Source: Lysobacter sp. M2-1
Lineage (GTDB): Bacteria > Pseudomonadota > Gammaproteobacteria > Xanthomonadales > Xanthomonadaceae
Reading direction: 5' to 3'
NCBI RefSeq assembly: GCF_022662495.1
Contig: NZ_JAKPBU010000001.1
Span: 1,178,001 to 1,242,000 of the forward strand
DNA: 64,000 bases
Part shown: positions 54,607 through 63,307 of the stretch, piece after piece
Layout of the letters: every line of letters starts with the position of its first letter
How positions within the stretch are numbered: position 1 is the stretch's first letter
Notes under the pieces: generated by a model
Seen by the model: the letters and a program-made list of their open reading frames with translations, nothing else
What the model was told of the DNA's origin: nothing
Database searches by the model: none
Program-made: the position numbers and the translations under genes

Positions 54607-54841
54607 CGCTGTCACAAACTTTTTGCGTCGCACCAACACCATCTTCACCGTTGCCATGGTTGGCTTTTGTATCGTAATTTGCCACTTTGTGACGCATGAG
54701 GTCAGGGGGCCGTGCCACAATCCACGCCAGTTTGGGGTACCGACCCCTCCGCAGTTTCACTGGCTCCCTGCCTTAACCCGTTGAATCCGTTCGCTGGCGC
54801 TGCCCCGATGGGCGGTGCTTCCGCCCGCCGAGGTCGCCTGG
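54607..54841 (+). promoter_or_regulatory. Regulatory region upstream of sctV
   Basis: This 235-bp gap is clearly richer in A/T than its surroundings between about 54610 and 54700. It holds an inverted pair GTCACAAA (54611-54618) and TTTGTGAC (54686-54693). It also holds two direct TTGCCA copies (54651-54656 and 54679-54684) and a small GGGGT/ACCCC hairpin (54734-54747). No PIP box or hrp-box motif was found. It is probably the promoter of the large sctV-sctP unit. Confidence 0.5.
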
Positions 54842-56890
54842 ATGCGTGAATTGATCGGCTCGCTGCTCGCGCCCCCGACGGGCGCCGCCCCGCGCCCGCG
54901 GGTGGGCTACAACGACATCGTCCTGGCGGTGGGCGCGGTGCTGATCATCGGCGTGATGATCCTGCCGCTGCCAATGGTGGTGCTCGACGCCCTGGTGGCG
55001 ATGAACATCGCGATTGGCTTCGGCCTGCTGATGCTGTCGATCTACATCCCCACGCCGGTGGCGTTCTCCAGTTTCCCCAGCGTGCTCCTGCTGACCACGC
55101 TGTTCCGGCTCTCGATCTCGATCGCGATCACCCGCTCGATCCTGCTCCACGCCGAAGCTGGGCATATCGTCGAGACCTTCGGCAAGATGGTTGCCGGCGG
55201 CAACCTGGTGGTCGGCCTGGTGGTGTTCCTGATCATCACCGTGGTCCAGTTCATCGTCATCGCCAAGGGCGCCGAGCGCGTGGCCGAGGTCGCGGCGCGC
55301 TTCACCCTCGACGCGATGCCCGGCAAGCAGCTGTCGATCGACTCGGACCTGCGCGCCAACCTGATCGACAAGGACGAGGCGCGGCGCAAGCGCCGGCTGC
55401 TGGAAACCGAGAGCCAGCTGCACGGCAGCCTGGACGGTGCGATGAAGTTCGTGAAGGGCGACGCCATCGCCGGCATCGTGATCATCCTGGTCAACCTGCT
55501 CGGCGGCCTGGCGATCGGCGTGCTGCAGAAGGACATGTCGCCGGCGGATGCGACCCATACCTACAGCATCCTGACCATCGGCGACGGCCTGGTGTCGCAG
55601 ATTCCGGCGATCCTCAGCACCATCGCCGCCGGCCTGGTGGTCACGCGCACCACCGGCGAGATCGACGACCGCCATCTGGGCGATGCGATCGGGCGACAGA
55701 TCTCCGGCCAGCCCCGGGTGGTGCTGATCGTCGGCATCCTGGCGGTGCTGCTGGCCTTCGTGCGCGGCTTCCCGACCATGGTGTTCCTGGTGCTCGGCGG
55801 CGGCCTGCTGACCCTGGCCGCCTGGCGTTATCGACATCAGTTCGATTCGCTGCGCAGGGTGTTCCGGGTCAGTGCCGCGGAAATGACCGAAGCGCACAAG
55901 CCCGTCGATGCCGACGACCTTGCGCCGCCGGCGCCGCTGCGCCTGGAGCTTTCCCCGGCGCTGGCCGCAGCGCTTGGCGAAGTTCCACTGCAGGCGCGGA
56001 TCAAGGACGTGGTCACCGCCCTGCGCGAGGAATACGGCGTGCCGGTGGCCCTGCCGGTCACCAAGATCGTGTCCGGACTGGCGGACGACGAGTACCGCCT
56101 GACCGCGTTCGGTGCGCGCATCGCCTCCGGGCGCCTGCGCACCGATGCGCAGCTACGCCCCGCGCGCGTGACCGCCGCGGGCAACAAGCTGCCCGGATTC
56201 TTCCCGCCGCTGACCGGCGACTGGGTGGCCGAAGCCGGCCCGGACACGCTGGATGCGGGCGAGACCCTGGCCGCGCACACGCGCGCCGCATTGCAGCGCA
56301 GGCTCGGCAGCTTCATCGGCATCCAGGAAACCGCCAACCTGTTCGGACGCATGCAGCGCGACTATCCGGACCTGGTCAAGGAGATGCTGCGCGTGGTGGC
56401 GCCGCAGCGCGTCGCGGACGTATTGCGACGGCTCGCGGAGGAAGGCATCCCGGTGCGCAACCTGCGCGACGCGTTCGAGGCGATCACCGACGTCGGCGGG
56501 CGCGAGAAGGACGTAGTCCTGCTCACCGAATATGTGCGCGTGGCGCTCAAGCGCGAGATCGCCGACCGCTATGCCGATGCCGAGCGCAGCCTGCACGTGC
56601 TGCTCATCCATCCGGAACTGGAGGACAAGCTGCGCCAGTCGGTACGCGTGGCCGGCGGCGCCAGCCAGCTGGCGATCGCGCCCGAACTCGCCGCGCGGCT
56701 CAGCGCCGAAGTGCGTTCGCACCTGGCGCGCCAGCCCGAAGGCGTGCACCCGGTGCTGCTGTGTTCGCTCGACGTGCGCCGCCACCTGCGCAAGCTGCTG
56801 GAAGTGGATTTCTTCGACCTGCCGGTGCTGTCCTACCAGGAACTCGCGCCGGACCTGCGCATCGTCCAGGCGGGGCAGATCAATGCTTGA
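54842..56890 (+). CDS. sctV: T3SS major export gate protein SctV
   Basis: The 682-residue protein of the YscV/LcrD/FlhA family forms the nonameric gate. Residues about 20-320 hold about eight hydrophobic segments with PTPVAFSSFPSVLLLTTLFRLS-like sequence, KGAERVAEVAARFTLDAMPGKQ and DGLVSQIPA. The cytoplasmic domain follows, with PVRNLRDAFEAI. The ATG at 54842 has GAGG about 8 bp upstream; a GTG at 54815 would add nine residues. The end overlaps sctD by 8 bp. Confidence 0.94.
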   Translation: MRELIGSLLAPPTGAAPRPRVGYNDIVLAVGAVLIIGVMILPLPMVVLDALVAMNIAIGFGLLMLSIYIPTPVAFSSFPSVLLLTTLFRLSISIAITRSILLHAEAGHIVETFGKMVAGGNLVVGLVVFLIITVVQFIVIAKGAERVAEVAARFTLDAMPGKQLSIDSDLRANLIDKDEARRKRRLLETESQLHGSLDGAMKFVKGDAIAGIVIILVNLLGGLAIGVLQKDMSPADATHTYSILTIGDGLVSQIPAILSTIAAGLVVTRTTGEIDDRHLGDAIGRQISGQPRVVLIVGILAVLLAFVRGFPTMVFLVLGGGLLTLAAWRYRHQFDSLRRVFRVSAAEMTEAHKPVDADDLAPPAPLRLELSPALAAALGEVPLQARIKDVVTALREEYGVPVALPVTKIVSGLADDEYRLTAFGARIASGRLRTDAQLRPARVTAAGNKLPGFFPPLTGDWVAEAGPDTLDAGETLAAHTRAALQRRLGSFIGIQETANLFGRMQRDYPDLVKEMLRVVAPQRVADVLRRLAEEGIPVRNLRDAFEAITDVGGREKDVVLLTEYVRVALKREIADRYADAERSLHVLLIHPELEDKLRQSVRVAGGASQLAIAPELAARLSAEVRSHLARQPEGVHPVLLCSLDVRRHLRKLLEVDFFDLPVLSYQELAPDLRIVQAGQINA

Positions 56891-58181
56891 ACACGAGAAC
56901 GCGAGCGCGCCTTCCGGAGACTCGAGCCACATGAATGCTCCGCATGCGAACCCAGCCGGACCAGCCGCGCCCAAGGTGCTGCGCATCGTCGCCGGGCTGC
57001 ACGCCGGCGCGAGCCGCAGCCTGGGCGAGCAGGAAATGCTGGTCGTCGGCAGCGGCGACGATTGCGACATCGTGCTCGCCGATACCGGCGTGGCCGCACA
57101 CCACGCGCTGATCACCCTGGTCGGCGGCAGCTTCACCCTGCGCGCACTCGACGCGCCGGTCCGGATCGAAGGCAAACCCCTGCACCCGGGGGATCCGGCT
57201 GAAATCCGCCCAATGCAGCGCATCGATCTGGGCGAAGCCGCGATCGCCTTTGGCGGCAACGACGAAGCCGCGTGGGATGCGCTGTTCCCCGCCATCGCCG
57301 ATCCCGCACGTAAGCAACGCGCACGCCCGTTCCTGCGCCGGCTGCCGATGATCGCAGCGGTCGCGGTGCTGGCGCTGGCGGCGGTGGCGGTCATCGCGTC
57401 CCTGCTTCCGCGCAGCAACGATCAGGTCGACGTGCAGGCGTATCTGCAGGCGCTGATTCCGCAGTACCAGATCTCGCAGGCCAGGGTCGGAAGCGACGTC
57501 AACGGTGTCCCGGTGCTGTCGGGCACCGTCGACAGCGACGCGGCGCGCAGCCGGGTCCAGCAGCAGCTGCGCGACGCGGGCATCAACGCCAGCCTCGCGC
57601 TGCGCACTGGCGAAGACTTGGCGCGCGACGTGCGCGAGGTGTTCCGCATGGCGGGCATCGCCGTCGGCACGCGTTACATCGGCGAGAACACCGTGCAGAT
57701 CGAAGGCACGGTCGACCAGGCGCAGTTCGAGAAAGTGCTCGCATCGCGCGCGCTGGCCGACGTCGGCGTCAAGGTGGTGCCCGGGGAACAGCTGGCCGCC
57801 GCCTCGCCCGATGGCAAGGCCGACGATGAAAAGGCCGCGGTCGCAGCGCTCCCGCCGGTTGACATCGTCGCGGTCGTGCGCGGACGCGAACCATACGTGG
57901 TCGATGCCAACGGCGAGCAATATCCCGATGGCACGGTGATCCCGGGCCACGGCAAGCTGATTGGCATCGGCAGCAAGATCTATGTGGAAGGCCCGGGCGG
58001 CGAGATCAAGCAGATCCGGCCGATCACGGCTGCCGAACTGGCCGCGCGCGCGGCGGCTTCGGATTTCAGCAATGTCGTCGGCAGTCCGGATGCGACATCG
58101 AACATGAATACGGACGCGCCGCAACAGGCGGTTAACAGATCGCAGGAGAAGATCCCTGCACCGGTCTCGAGCAAGCAGTAG
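56883..58181 (+). CDS. sctD: T3SS inner membrane ring protein SctD
   Basis: The 432-residue protein has an N-terminal FHA-like cytoplasmic domain (about residues 31-125, with VVGSGDDCDIVL), one membrane helix (about 155-175) and periplasmic BON/ring-building domains. It forms the outer part of the inner-membrane ring with SctJ. SctD has no flagellar counterpart of this form, which supports an injectisome. It starts 8 bp inside sctV. A Gln/Asn/Ser-rich tail ends the protein. Confidence 0.9.
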   Translation: MLEHENASAPSGDSSHMNAPHANPAGPAAPKVLRIVAGLHAGASRSLGEQEMLVVGSGDDCDIVLADTGVAAHHALITLVGGSFTLRALDAPVRIEGKPLHPGDPAEIRPMQRIDLGEAAIAFGGNDEAAWDALFPAIADPARKQRARPFLRRLPMIAAVAVLALAAVAVIASLLPRSNDQVDVQAYLQALIPQYQISQARVGSDVNGVPVLSGTVDSDAARSRVQQQLRDAGINASLALRTGEDLARDVREVFRMAGIAVGTRYIGENTVQIEGTVDQAQFEKVLASRALADVGVKVVPGEQLAAASPDGKADDEKAAVAALPPVDIVAVVRGREPYVVDANGEQYPDGTVIPGHGKLIGIGSKIYVEGPGGEIKQIRPITAAELAARAAASDFSNVVGSPDATSNMNTDAPQQAVNRSQEKIPAPVSSKQ

Positions 58182-58224
58182 TACGCCGCTTCAGCATGAG
58201 CGGTTTCATTCGCAACTTTCTTGT

Positions 58225-58267
58225 AGTAAGCAACGAGTAAGACTAGCGGTAAGACGGACGCGGTAAG
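58225..58267 (+). promoter_or_regulatory. Four phased (A/G)GTAAG repeats upstream of the needle gene
   Basis: AGTAAG occurs at 58225 and 58236, and GGTAAG at 58248 and 58262. The intervals of 11, 12 and 14 bp are close to one helical turn. They lie 55-97 bp before the candidate needle gene. A phased array suggests a cooperatively bound regulator, perhaps the operon's own FixJ-type regulator. Confidence 0.4.
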
Positions 58268-58277
58268 GTGCCAACAC

Positions 58278-58293
58278 GGCGGCGGTAGCCGCC
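58278..58293 (+). other. Hairpin before the needle gene ribosome site
   Basis: GGCGGC (58278-58283) and GCCGCC (58288-58293) enclose GGTA. The stem lies about 12 bp ahead of AAAGGAG and 29 bp before the ATG at 58322. It could protect the 5' end of a highly expressed processed transcript or attenuate read-through from sctD. No T run follows. Confidence 0.4.
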
Positions 58294-58321
58294 TCACTAA
58301 TCCAGGAAAGGAGTAGGGGTC

Positions 58322-58657
58322 ATGAGCAATGTCAACAACGACGGCGTGCTGAGCTACATCGGTGCGGTGGGCGCCGGTAGCACCATGAATTCGGGTTCGT
58401 CGCGCTCGGGATCGTCCTCGGGCAGCAGCAACAGCTGGTTCGAAGCCATGTCGCGCGCCTGGGGTTCGCGTCTCGACGCACAGGCCTCGCGCATCACCGA
58501 GTTGTCCGATGCGATCGGATCGAGCGGCAACGACCAGCCTTCCAACATGGTCGCGCTCACCGCCGAAAGCCTGCGCATGCAGTTCCTGTCGCAGAACGCA
58601 GCCACCTCGCAGAACTCCGTCGCCCAGGCGCTCGAATCCCTGAGCAAGCGCCAGTAA
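58322..58657 (+). CDS. Candidate T3SS needle subunit SctF
   Basis: This 111-residue protein has a Ser/Gly-rich N-terminus (about residues 17-38) and two helices separated by a turn near SSGNDQPSN, with no signal peptide or membrane segment. YscF-type needle proteins are also helix-turn-helix with a PxN-type turn, but are usually 70-90 residues. The call is mainly positional: the gene lies between sctD and sctI, as in the Ysc virC operon, behind a strong AAAGGAG site. Sequence identity to known needles is not obvious. Confidence 0.5.
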   Translation: MSNVNNDGVLSYIGAVGAGSTMNSGSSRSGSSSGSSNSWFEAMSRAWGSRLDAQASRITELSDAIGSSGNDQPSNMVALTAESLRMQFLSQNAATSQNSVAQALESLSKRQ

Positions 58658-58756
58658 GGACAGGAACCGGGTGCCTGCCTCGCGCCGCTGTCGTGGCGCG
58701 TCGCAGGCCAGGGTGACCCACGCCGGCGCAGCCGCGCTGGTACAAGGAGTTAGGTC

Positions 58757-59173
58757 ATGATCGAAGCCATTACCGCCGCGGGGCTCGAACCCGCGCAGGC
58801 AGCCACCACCTCGTCCGCGGCCAGTTCGCCGCAGGCCTCGCACAACGACATCCGCGATTTCGCTGCTGCGATGGAGCGCAATGGCGCGGTGCAGGCCAAT
58901 GCGCCAACCGAAGCCGGGGCGATCCAGGCTGCGCAGAAGCCGTCGGAAGGAATGCGCAATGTGCTCGCCGCGTTCGACCGCCTCAATGGCGGCGCCGACG
59001 GGATCCGCGCGCTGGCCGACAAGCTGGCCGCGAACCCGGCCGATGCATCGCCGAGTCAGATCATCCAGATGACCATGCAGTGCCATCAGTTCATGTTCCA
59101 GTGCGAACTGACCTCGAACGTGGCCAACCGCACGTCCGATGGCATCCAGCAGCTGTTCCGTCAGCAATCCTGA
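58757..59173 (+). CDS. sctI: T3SS inner rod protein SctI
   Basis: The 138-residue protein has the YscI/EscI pattern: a variable N-terminus and a conserved C-terminal helix, IIQMTMQCHQFMFQCELTS, followed by SDGIQQLFRQQ. Such proteins form the inner rod or adapter below the needle. AAGGAG lies 7 bp before the ATG at 58757. It carries two Cys in the C-terminal helix, which is unusual for an exported rod protein. sctJ follows after 40 bp. Confidence 0.8.
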   Translation: MIEAITAAGLEPAQAATTSSAASSPQASHNDIRDFAAAMERNGAVQANAPTEAGAIQAAQKPSEGMRNVLAAFDRLNGGADGIRALADKLAANPADASPSQIIQMTMQCHQFMFQCELTSNVANRTSDGIQQLFRQQS

Positions 59174-59213
59174 CGGCGGCCGCGGCATTGATGGGATCAG
59201 GGGAGAAGTTCGC

Positions 59214-60023
59214 ATGCGAGGGTTGAAGGATCGACGCGCGGCAACACCAACGTGGTGGCGCGCAGCGCTGTCCGGTGCGCTGGTGTGCTTGTTGTTGGCC
59301 GCCTGCGGCCGCACCGCGCTGTACAGCAATCTGGACGAGCAGCAGGCCAACGAACTGATGGCGGCCCTGCTCGGCGCCGGCATCGGTGCGGAGAAGAGCC
59401 AGACCTCGCTGCAGTCCGGCACCGGCTGGGAGATTCGAGTCGGCCAGGGCGACTTCCCCAGGGCCATGCAGGTGCTCGCCGCGCACCGCCTGCCGCGCGA
59501 ACGCTACGTGTCGATGTGCGAAACCTTCAAGAAGGAAGGTTTCGCTTCGTCGGCGATCGAGGAACGCGCGCGCTACCAGTGCAGCCTGCAACAGGAAATC
59601 GCGCGCACCCTGTCGGGAATCCCGGGCGTCGCCGAAGCGCGCGTGCATATCGCGTTGCCGGAACGCGACCCGCTGGGTAACGAAACCAACGATTCCTCGG
59701 CGGCGGTCACCATCTACGAGCAGCCCGGCGCCAATGTGCGCGACCGCGAGACCGACATCAAGGTCACGGTCAAGGACAGCGTCGAAGGCCTGGACGACCC
59801 CAACAAGGTCACGGTGAAGTTCTACACGCTCGGCGGTCCGCAGGCCTCGCGTGCGCCGGCGGATGCGCGCATGTCCGTCGCCGGCTTCAGTCCGCTGGCG
59901 ATCGGCATCGCCGCCGGGGTGGTCGCGGTGCTCACGCTGGTACTCGCCCTGTTCGGACGGATGCGTTCGCGCACGGCGGCTGCCGCCGCGCAAGCCGCCA
60001 GCGGACGGGTCTGGAACGGATAG
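59214..60023 (+). CDS. sctJ: T3SS inner membrane ring lipoprotein SctJ
   Basis: The 269-residue protein has a lipoprotein signal with lipobox LLAAC (Cys 31), two ring-building domains (about residues 35-100 and 125-205, with LSGIPGVAEARVHIALPERDP in between, cut here) and a C-terminal membrane helix (about 225-247). The flagellar counterpart FliF is about twice as long and not a lipoprotein, which marks this as an injectisome. The ATG at 59214 follows GGGGAG. Confidence 0.94.
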   Translation: MRGLKDRRAATPTWWRAALSGALVCLLLAACGRTALYSNLDEQQANELMAALLGAGIGAEKSQTSLQSGTGWEIRVGQGDFPRAMQVLAAHRLPRERYVSMCETFKKEGFASSAIEERARYQCSLQQEIARTLSGIPGVAEARVHIALPERDPLGNETNDSSAAVTIYEQPGANVRDRETDIKVTVKDSVEGLDDPNKVTVKFYTLGGPQASRAPADARMSVAGFSPLAIGIAAGVVAVLTLVLALFGRMRSRTAAAAAQAASGRVWNG

Positions 60024-60035
60024 GGTCGCCTTGCG

Positions 60036-60665
60036 GTGTCGTTGCCGACTGTTCTTGCCGAGATCGACCCCGGCTGGTTTGGCGCGGGCACCGATGACGC
60101 CGTCGACCCGGGACTGATTGCGCGTGCGCGTGCAAGCGCACTGGGTGAACGGATATTGGGTCGCTGGCTGGCGTCGGGTCCTGGGGCGGCCTTGCTGGCC
60201 CCCACCCCACAACGCGAGATCGGCCGGGTGTCGGTGCGTTGGCCGCGCGGGCGCCTGGGTCCGTTCCTGCGCGACCTGGGGGTGCTGGCGATGGCGCCGG
60301 TGATCCGCGCCGAAGTCGGGCGCGATGCGGTGCGCCGCCTCAAGCAGGCGCTGGGCAACAGCTATCTGCTGGCGCTGGACCGCACGGTGTGGGATGGCCG
60401 TGCTCCGCTCGACGCCGTCACGGCCATGGGCGGACGATTGAAGACCGCGCTCTCCGGCGATGCGGCGGGTCACGCGCTGTTGTACGCGCTGTTCGACCGG
60501 CAGGGCCGCAGCGAGCTGTGGGCCTGGGCGCAGGACAACGATCGCGCCCTGGGCGAGTGGGCTGCCCTGCTGCACCCGCGCGAGGACCGGCTTGCCGTGG
60601 TCCTGCCGCCTGCGCAGGTGCAGATGCTGCACGACCACCATCTCAAGCGCGAAGCCAGCGCGTGA
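60036..60665 (+). CDS. sctK: T3SS sorting platform accessory protein SctK
   Basis: The 209-residue protein matches the YscK/HrpB4 position and size. It has a helical N-terminus and a conserved-looking middle FLRDLGVLAMAPVIRAEVGRD-like stretch (read in two parts). SctK links SctD to the sorting platform. The start codon is GTG at 60036, 12 bp after sctJ. Its stop overlaps the sctL start as GTGA. Family members diverge strongly, so the call leans on position. Confidence 0.78.
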   Translation: MSLPTVLAEIDPGWFGAGTDDAVDPGLIARARASALGERILGRWLASGPGAALLAPTPQREIGRVSVRWPRGRLGPFLRDLGVLAMAPVIRAEVGRDAVRRLKQALGNSYLLALDRTVWDGRAPLDAVTAMGGRLKTALSGDAAGHALLYALFDRQGRSELWAWAQDNDRALGEWAALLHPREDRLAVVLPPAQVQMLHDHHLKREASA

Positions 60666-61381
60666 AATCTCCCGACACAGGCAGCCGCATGCCCGAGCCC
60701 AGCGCCCCCGCTGTCCCGCCTGCATCCGCTTCCGCCCGTAACATGGGCGGAGTCGCGGTGTTCGAACGTCGTCAGTTCGAACGCGCCGCCGCCGGCAAGA
60801 TCATCCGCGCGCGCGAATGGGAACGGCTCGGCCAGCTGGACGCGCTGCTCGCGCGTGCAAATGCGCTCTACACCGAAGCCGGGGCCGAGATCGCGCAGGC
60901 GCGCGAACGCGGCCACGCCGCCGGATTCGCCGAAGGCTTCGCCCGGGCGCAGCAGCAGATGGCCGAACAGCTGGCTGCACTCAACGAACGGCGCGCGCGG
61001 GTACTGGGCGAGGCCAGCGGGCGCATCAGCGAGCTGGCCTGCGCCATCGTCGCGCGGATCGCGCCCGGGTTCGACGCGCAGACGGTGGTGCCGCCGCTGG
61101 TGATGCAGGCGGTGGAGGCCGCGCAGGCCGAGCAGTTCCTGCTGATTCGCGTGCATCCTTCGGTACGCGACGAAGTGGGCGCGGGCCTGTCCGCCGTGCG
61201 CCAGGCGCACCCGGGCGTGGGCGTGATCGAGCTGGTCGACGATGAAAGCCTCGATCCGCTGAGCTGCGTGGTGATGTCCGAAGCGGGCGAAGTCCGCGCC
61301 GGCGTCGCCCAGCAGATCGAAGCGATCCGCCAGGCGTTGGCCGCCGCCAGTTCGAGCACGGCTCCGGTCGCGCGCGCATGA
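60662..61381 (+). CDS. sctL: T3SS ATPase stator protein SctL
   Basis: The 239-residue protein is of the YscL/FliH type: an N-terminal flexible part, a long helix rich in Ala, Glu and Arg (about residues 55-120) and a C-terminal domain with VDDESLDPLSCVVMSEAGEVRAG-like stator sequence (read in parts). It controls the ATPase SctN. GTG at 60662 overlaps the sctK stop; an ATG at 60689 is an alternative. The stop overlaps sctN by ATGA. Confidence 0.88.
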   Translation: MKSPDTGSRMPEPSAPAVPPASASARNMGGVAVFERRQFERAAAGKIIRAREWERLGQLDALLARANALYTEAGAEIAQARERGHAAGFAEGFARAQQQMAEQLAALNERRARVLGEASGRISELACAIVARIAPGFDAQTVVPPLVMQAVEAAQAEQFLLIRVHPSVRDEVGAGLSAVRQAHPGVGVIELVDDESLDPLSCVVMSEAGEVRAGVAQQIEAIRQALAAASSSTAPVARA

Positions 61382-62760
61382 GCAAGCCAACGGCGCTTCC
61401 CGACGTGGACCTGCCGCCGCCCGCCGATGCAGCGCCCGATCCGCTGCTGGCCGCGCTTGGCAGGGTGCGCAGGATCGAGCGCATCGGCAAGGTGGTCGAG
61501 GCCTACGGCACCCTGATCCGCGCGACCGGGCTGAAGGCCGCGATCGGCGAGTTGTGCGAGCTGCGCAATCCCGCCGACAGCGGCGATCCGCATTTCCGGC
61601 TGGCGGCCGAAGTCGTGGGTGTGTCGCGCCAGCACGCCGTGCTCACCCCGCTGGGCGCGCTCGACGGGGTTTCGCCCGCGACCGAGGTGTACGCCACCGG
61701 CCGCCAGGCGACGGTGCGCGCCGGCGATGGCCTGCTCGGCCGCGTCCTGGATGCGCATGGCGAGCCGATCGACGGCAAGGGGCCGATCGCGGTGCCCGGC
61801 GGCCCGCCCGTGGAGGACATGCCGATCTATGCGGCCTCGCCCCACCCGCTGTCGCGCAACCTGATCGATGCGCCCTTCGCCACCGGCGTGCGCGCCATCG
61901 ACACGGTGATGACCGCCGGCGTCGGCCAGCGCATCGGCATCTTCGCGGTGGCCGGCGGTGGCAAGAGCACCCTGCTGGGCATGCTCGCGCGCGGCGCCTC
62001 GGCCGACGTCAACGTGATCGCCCTGGTCGGAGAGCGCGGACGTGAGGTCAACGAATTCATCCGCGACAACCTGGGCGAAAAGGGCATGGCGAAGTCGGTG
62101 ATCGTGGTCGCCACTTCCGATCGCCCTGCGCTCGAGCGCAGCCGCGCGGCCTGGGTCGCCACCGCCATCGCCGAACATTTCCGCGACCGCGGCAAGCGGG
62201 TCATGCTGCTGGTCGATTCGGTGACCCGCTTCGCGCGCGCGTTGCGCGACGTGGGCCTGGCGGTCGGCGAGCCGCCGGCGCGGCGCGGTTTCCCTCCTTC
62301 GGTCTTCACCGCGCTGCCGCGGCTGTTCGAGCGAGCCGGCAACAACGACAAGGGCTCGATCACCGCGTTCTACACCGTGCTGATGGAAGGCGAGGAGGGC
62401 GATGATCCGATCGTCGAGGAAGTACGCTCGATCCTCGACGGCCACATCGTGCTGTCGCGCAAGCTCGCCGCGGCCTACCACTACCCCGCCATCGATGTGC
62501 TCACGTCCTTGAGCCGCACCATGCCGCGCGTGATCGAGGAGCCGCAGCTGCGCGCCGCCGGTCAGCTGCGCAAATACCTGGCCAAGCATCAGGACATCGA
62601 ATTGTTGCTGCAGTTGGGCGAGTACAAGAAGGGCAGCGATCCCGAAGCGGATATCGCGATCCAGAAAATCGAGCCCATCCGCAAGCTGCTGCAGCAACCC
62701 TCTGGCGACATCGCCGACTTCGGCGAGTCCGTCGCCGCCTTACGCAAGCTCTTCGCATGA
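61378..62760 (+). CDS. sctN: T3SS ATPase SctN
   Basis: The 460-residue ATPase strips chaperones and unfolds substrates at the export gate. Walker A is AVAGGGKST (Lys 196); the usual AGAG start of this loop is AVAG here. Walker B is VMLLVDS, and GERGREVNEFI and PARRGFPPSVF are the family marks. It is in a tight run: ATGA overlaps with sctL and sctO. Length is normal. Confidence 0.95.
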   Translation: MSKPTALPDVDLPPPADAAPDPLLAALGRVRRIERIGKVVEAYGTLIRATGLKAAIGELCELRNPADSGDPHFRLAAEVVGVSRQHAVLTPLGALDGVSPATEVYATGRQATVRAGDGLLGRVLDAHGEPIDGKGPIAVPGGPPVEDMPIYAASPHPLSRNLIDAPFATGVRAIDTVMTAGVGQRIGIFAVAGGGKSTLLGMLARGASADVNVIALVGERGREVNEFIRDNLGEKGMAKSVIVVATSDRPALERSRAAWVATAIAEHFRDRGKRVMLLVDSVTRFARALRDVGLAVGEPPARRGFPPSVFTALPRLFERAGNNDKGSITAFYTVLMEGEEGDDPIVEEVRSILDGHIVLSRKLAAAYHYPAIDVLTSLSRTMPRVIEEPQLRAAGQLRKYLAKHQDIELLLQLGEYKKGSDPEADIAIQKIEPIRKLLQQPSGDIADFGESVAALRKLFA

Positions 62761-63254
62761 GCCTGCGCAAGCGCTTTCCGCTGGAAACCCTGGTCCGGCT
62801 GCGCGAGCACCGCACCGAGTCCGCGCGCCTGGTGCTGATGGAGAAACAGCGCCAGACCCAGGCGTGCCGCGACCAGTGCACCCGGATCGACGGCGAGATC
62901 CAGACCCTGCAGCGCGACCGCGCCCACCAGCGCGCGCAGCTGCTCGCGCCGCCGCCACCGGGCATGGCATGGCCGGCTGCGCTGGAACAGCGCGAGCGTC
63001 ATGTCGACCATCTGGCCGAACTCGCCGTGGCGGCGCAGGAACGATTGAAACAGGCGCAATTCGCGCTGCGACAGGCCGAACAGGCCCAGGACGAGGCGCG
63101 CACCGCCTACTTCCGTGCCCGCGCCCGGCAAGAGGCGCTGGAGCAGCGGCGCGAGGTCTGGCGCAGGGAACAGCGCGGTTACGAAGCCCGTCGCGAGGAA
63201 GCCGCCGCCGAGGACCTGCTGATCGGTAGGCGCCCATCCCTCATCCATTCGTAA
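62757..63254 (+). CDS. sctO: T3SS stalk protein SctO
   Basis: The 165-residue protein is nearly all charged helices with heptad pattern, the FliJ/YscO design, and begins SLRKRFPLETLVRLREHR. It forms a stalk between SctN and SctV. It starts inside the sctN stop by ATGA. sctP follows after 53 bp. As for most SctO proteins, position and coiled-coil form carry the call. Confidence 0.85.
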   Translation: MSLRKRFPLETLVRLREHRTESARLVLMEKQRQTQACRDQCTRIDGEIQTLQRDRAHQRAQLLAPPPPGMAWPAALEQRERHVDHLAELAVAAQERLKQAQFALRQAEQAQDEARTAYFRARARQEALEQRREVWRREQRGYEARREEAAAEDLLIGRRPSLIHS

Positions 63255-63307
63255 TGTTTCGCAGGCCATGATCGGCCGCGGCAGGAAGCCGTCGAAGGAG
63301 CAGTCCC

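Noticed and set aside
54607-54841. PIP box or hrp box upstream of sctV
   Set aside because: TTCGC occurs once, but no second copy lies 15 bp away, and no GGAACC-N15-CCAC pattern is present.
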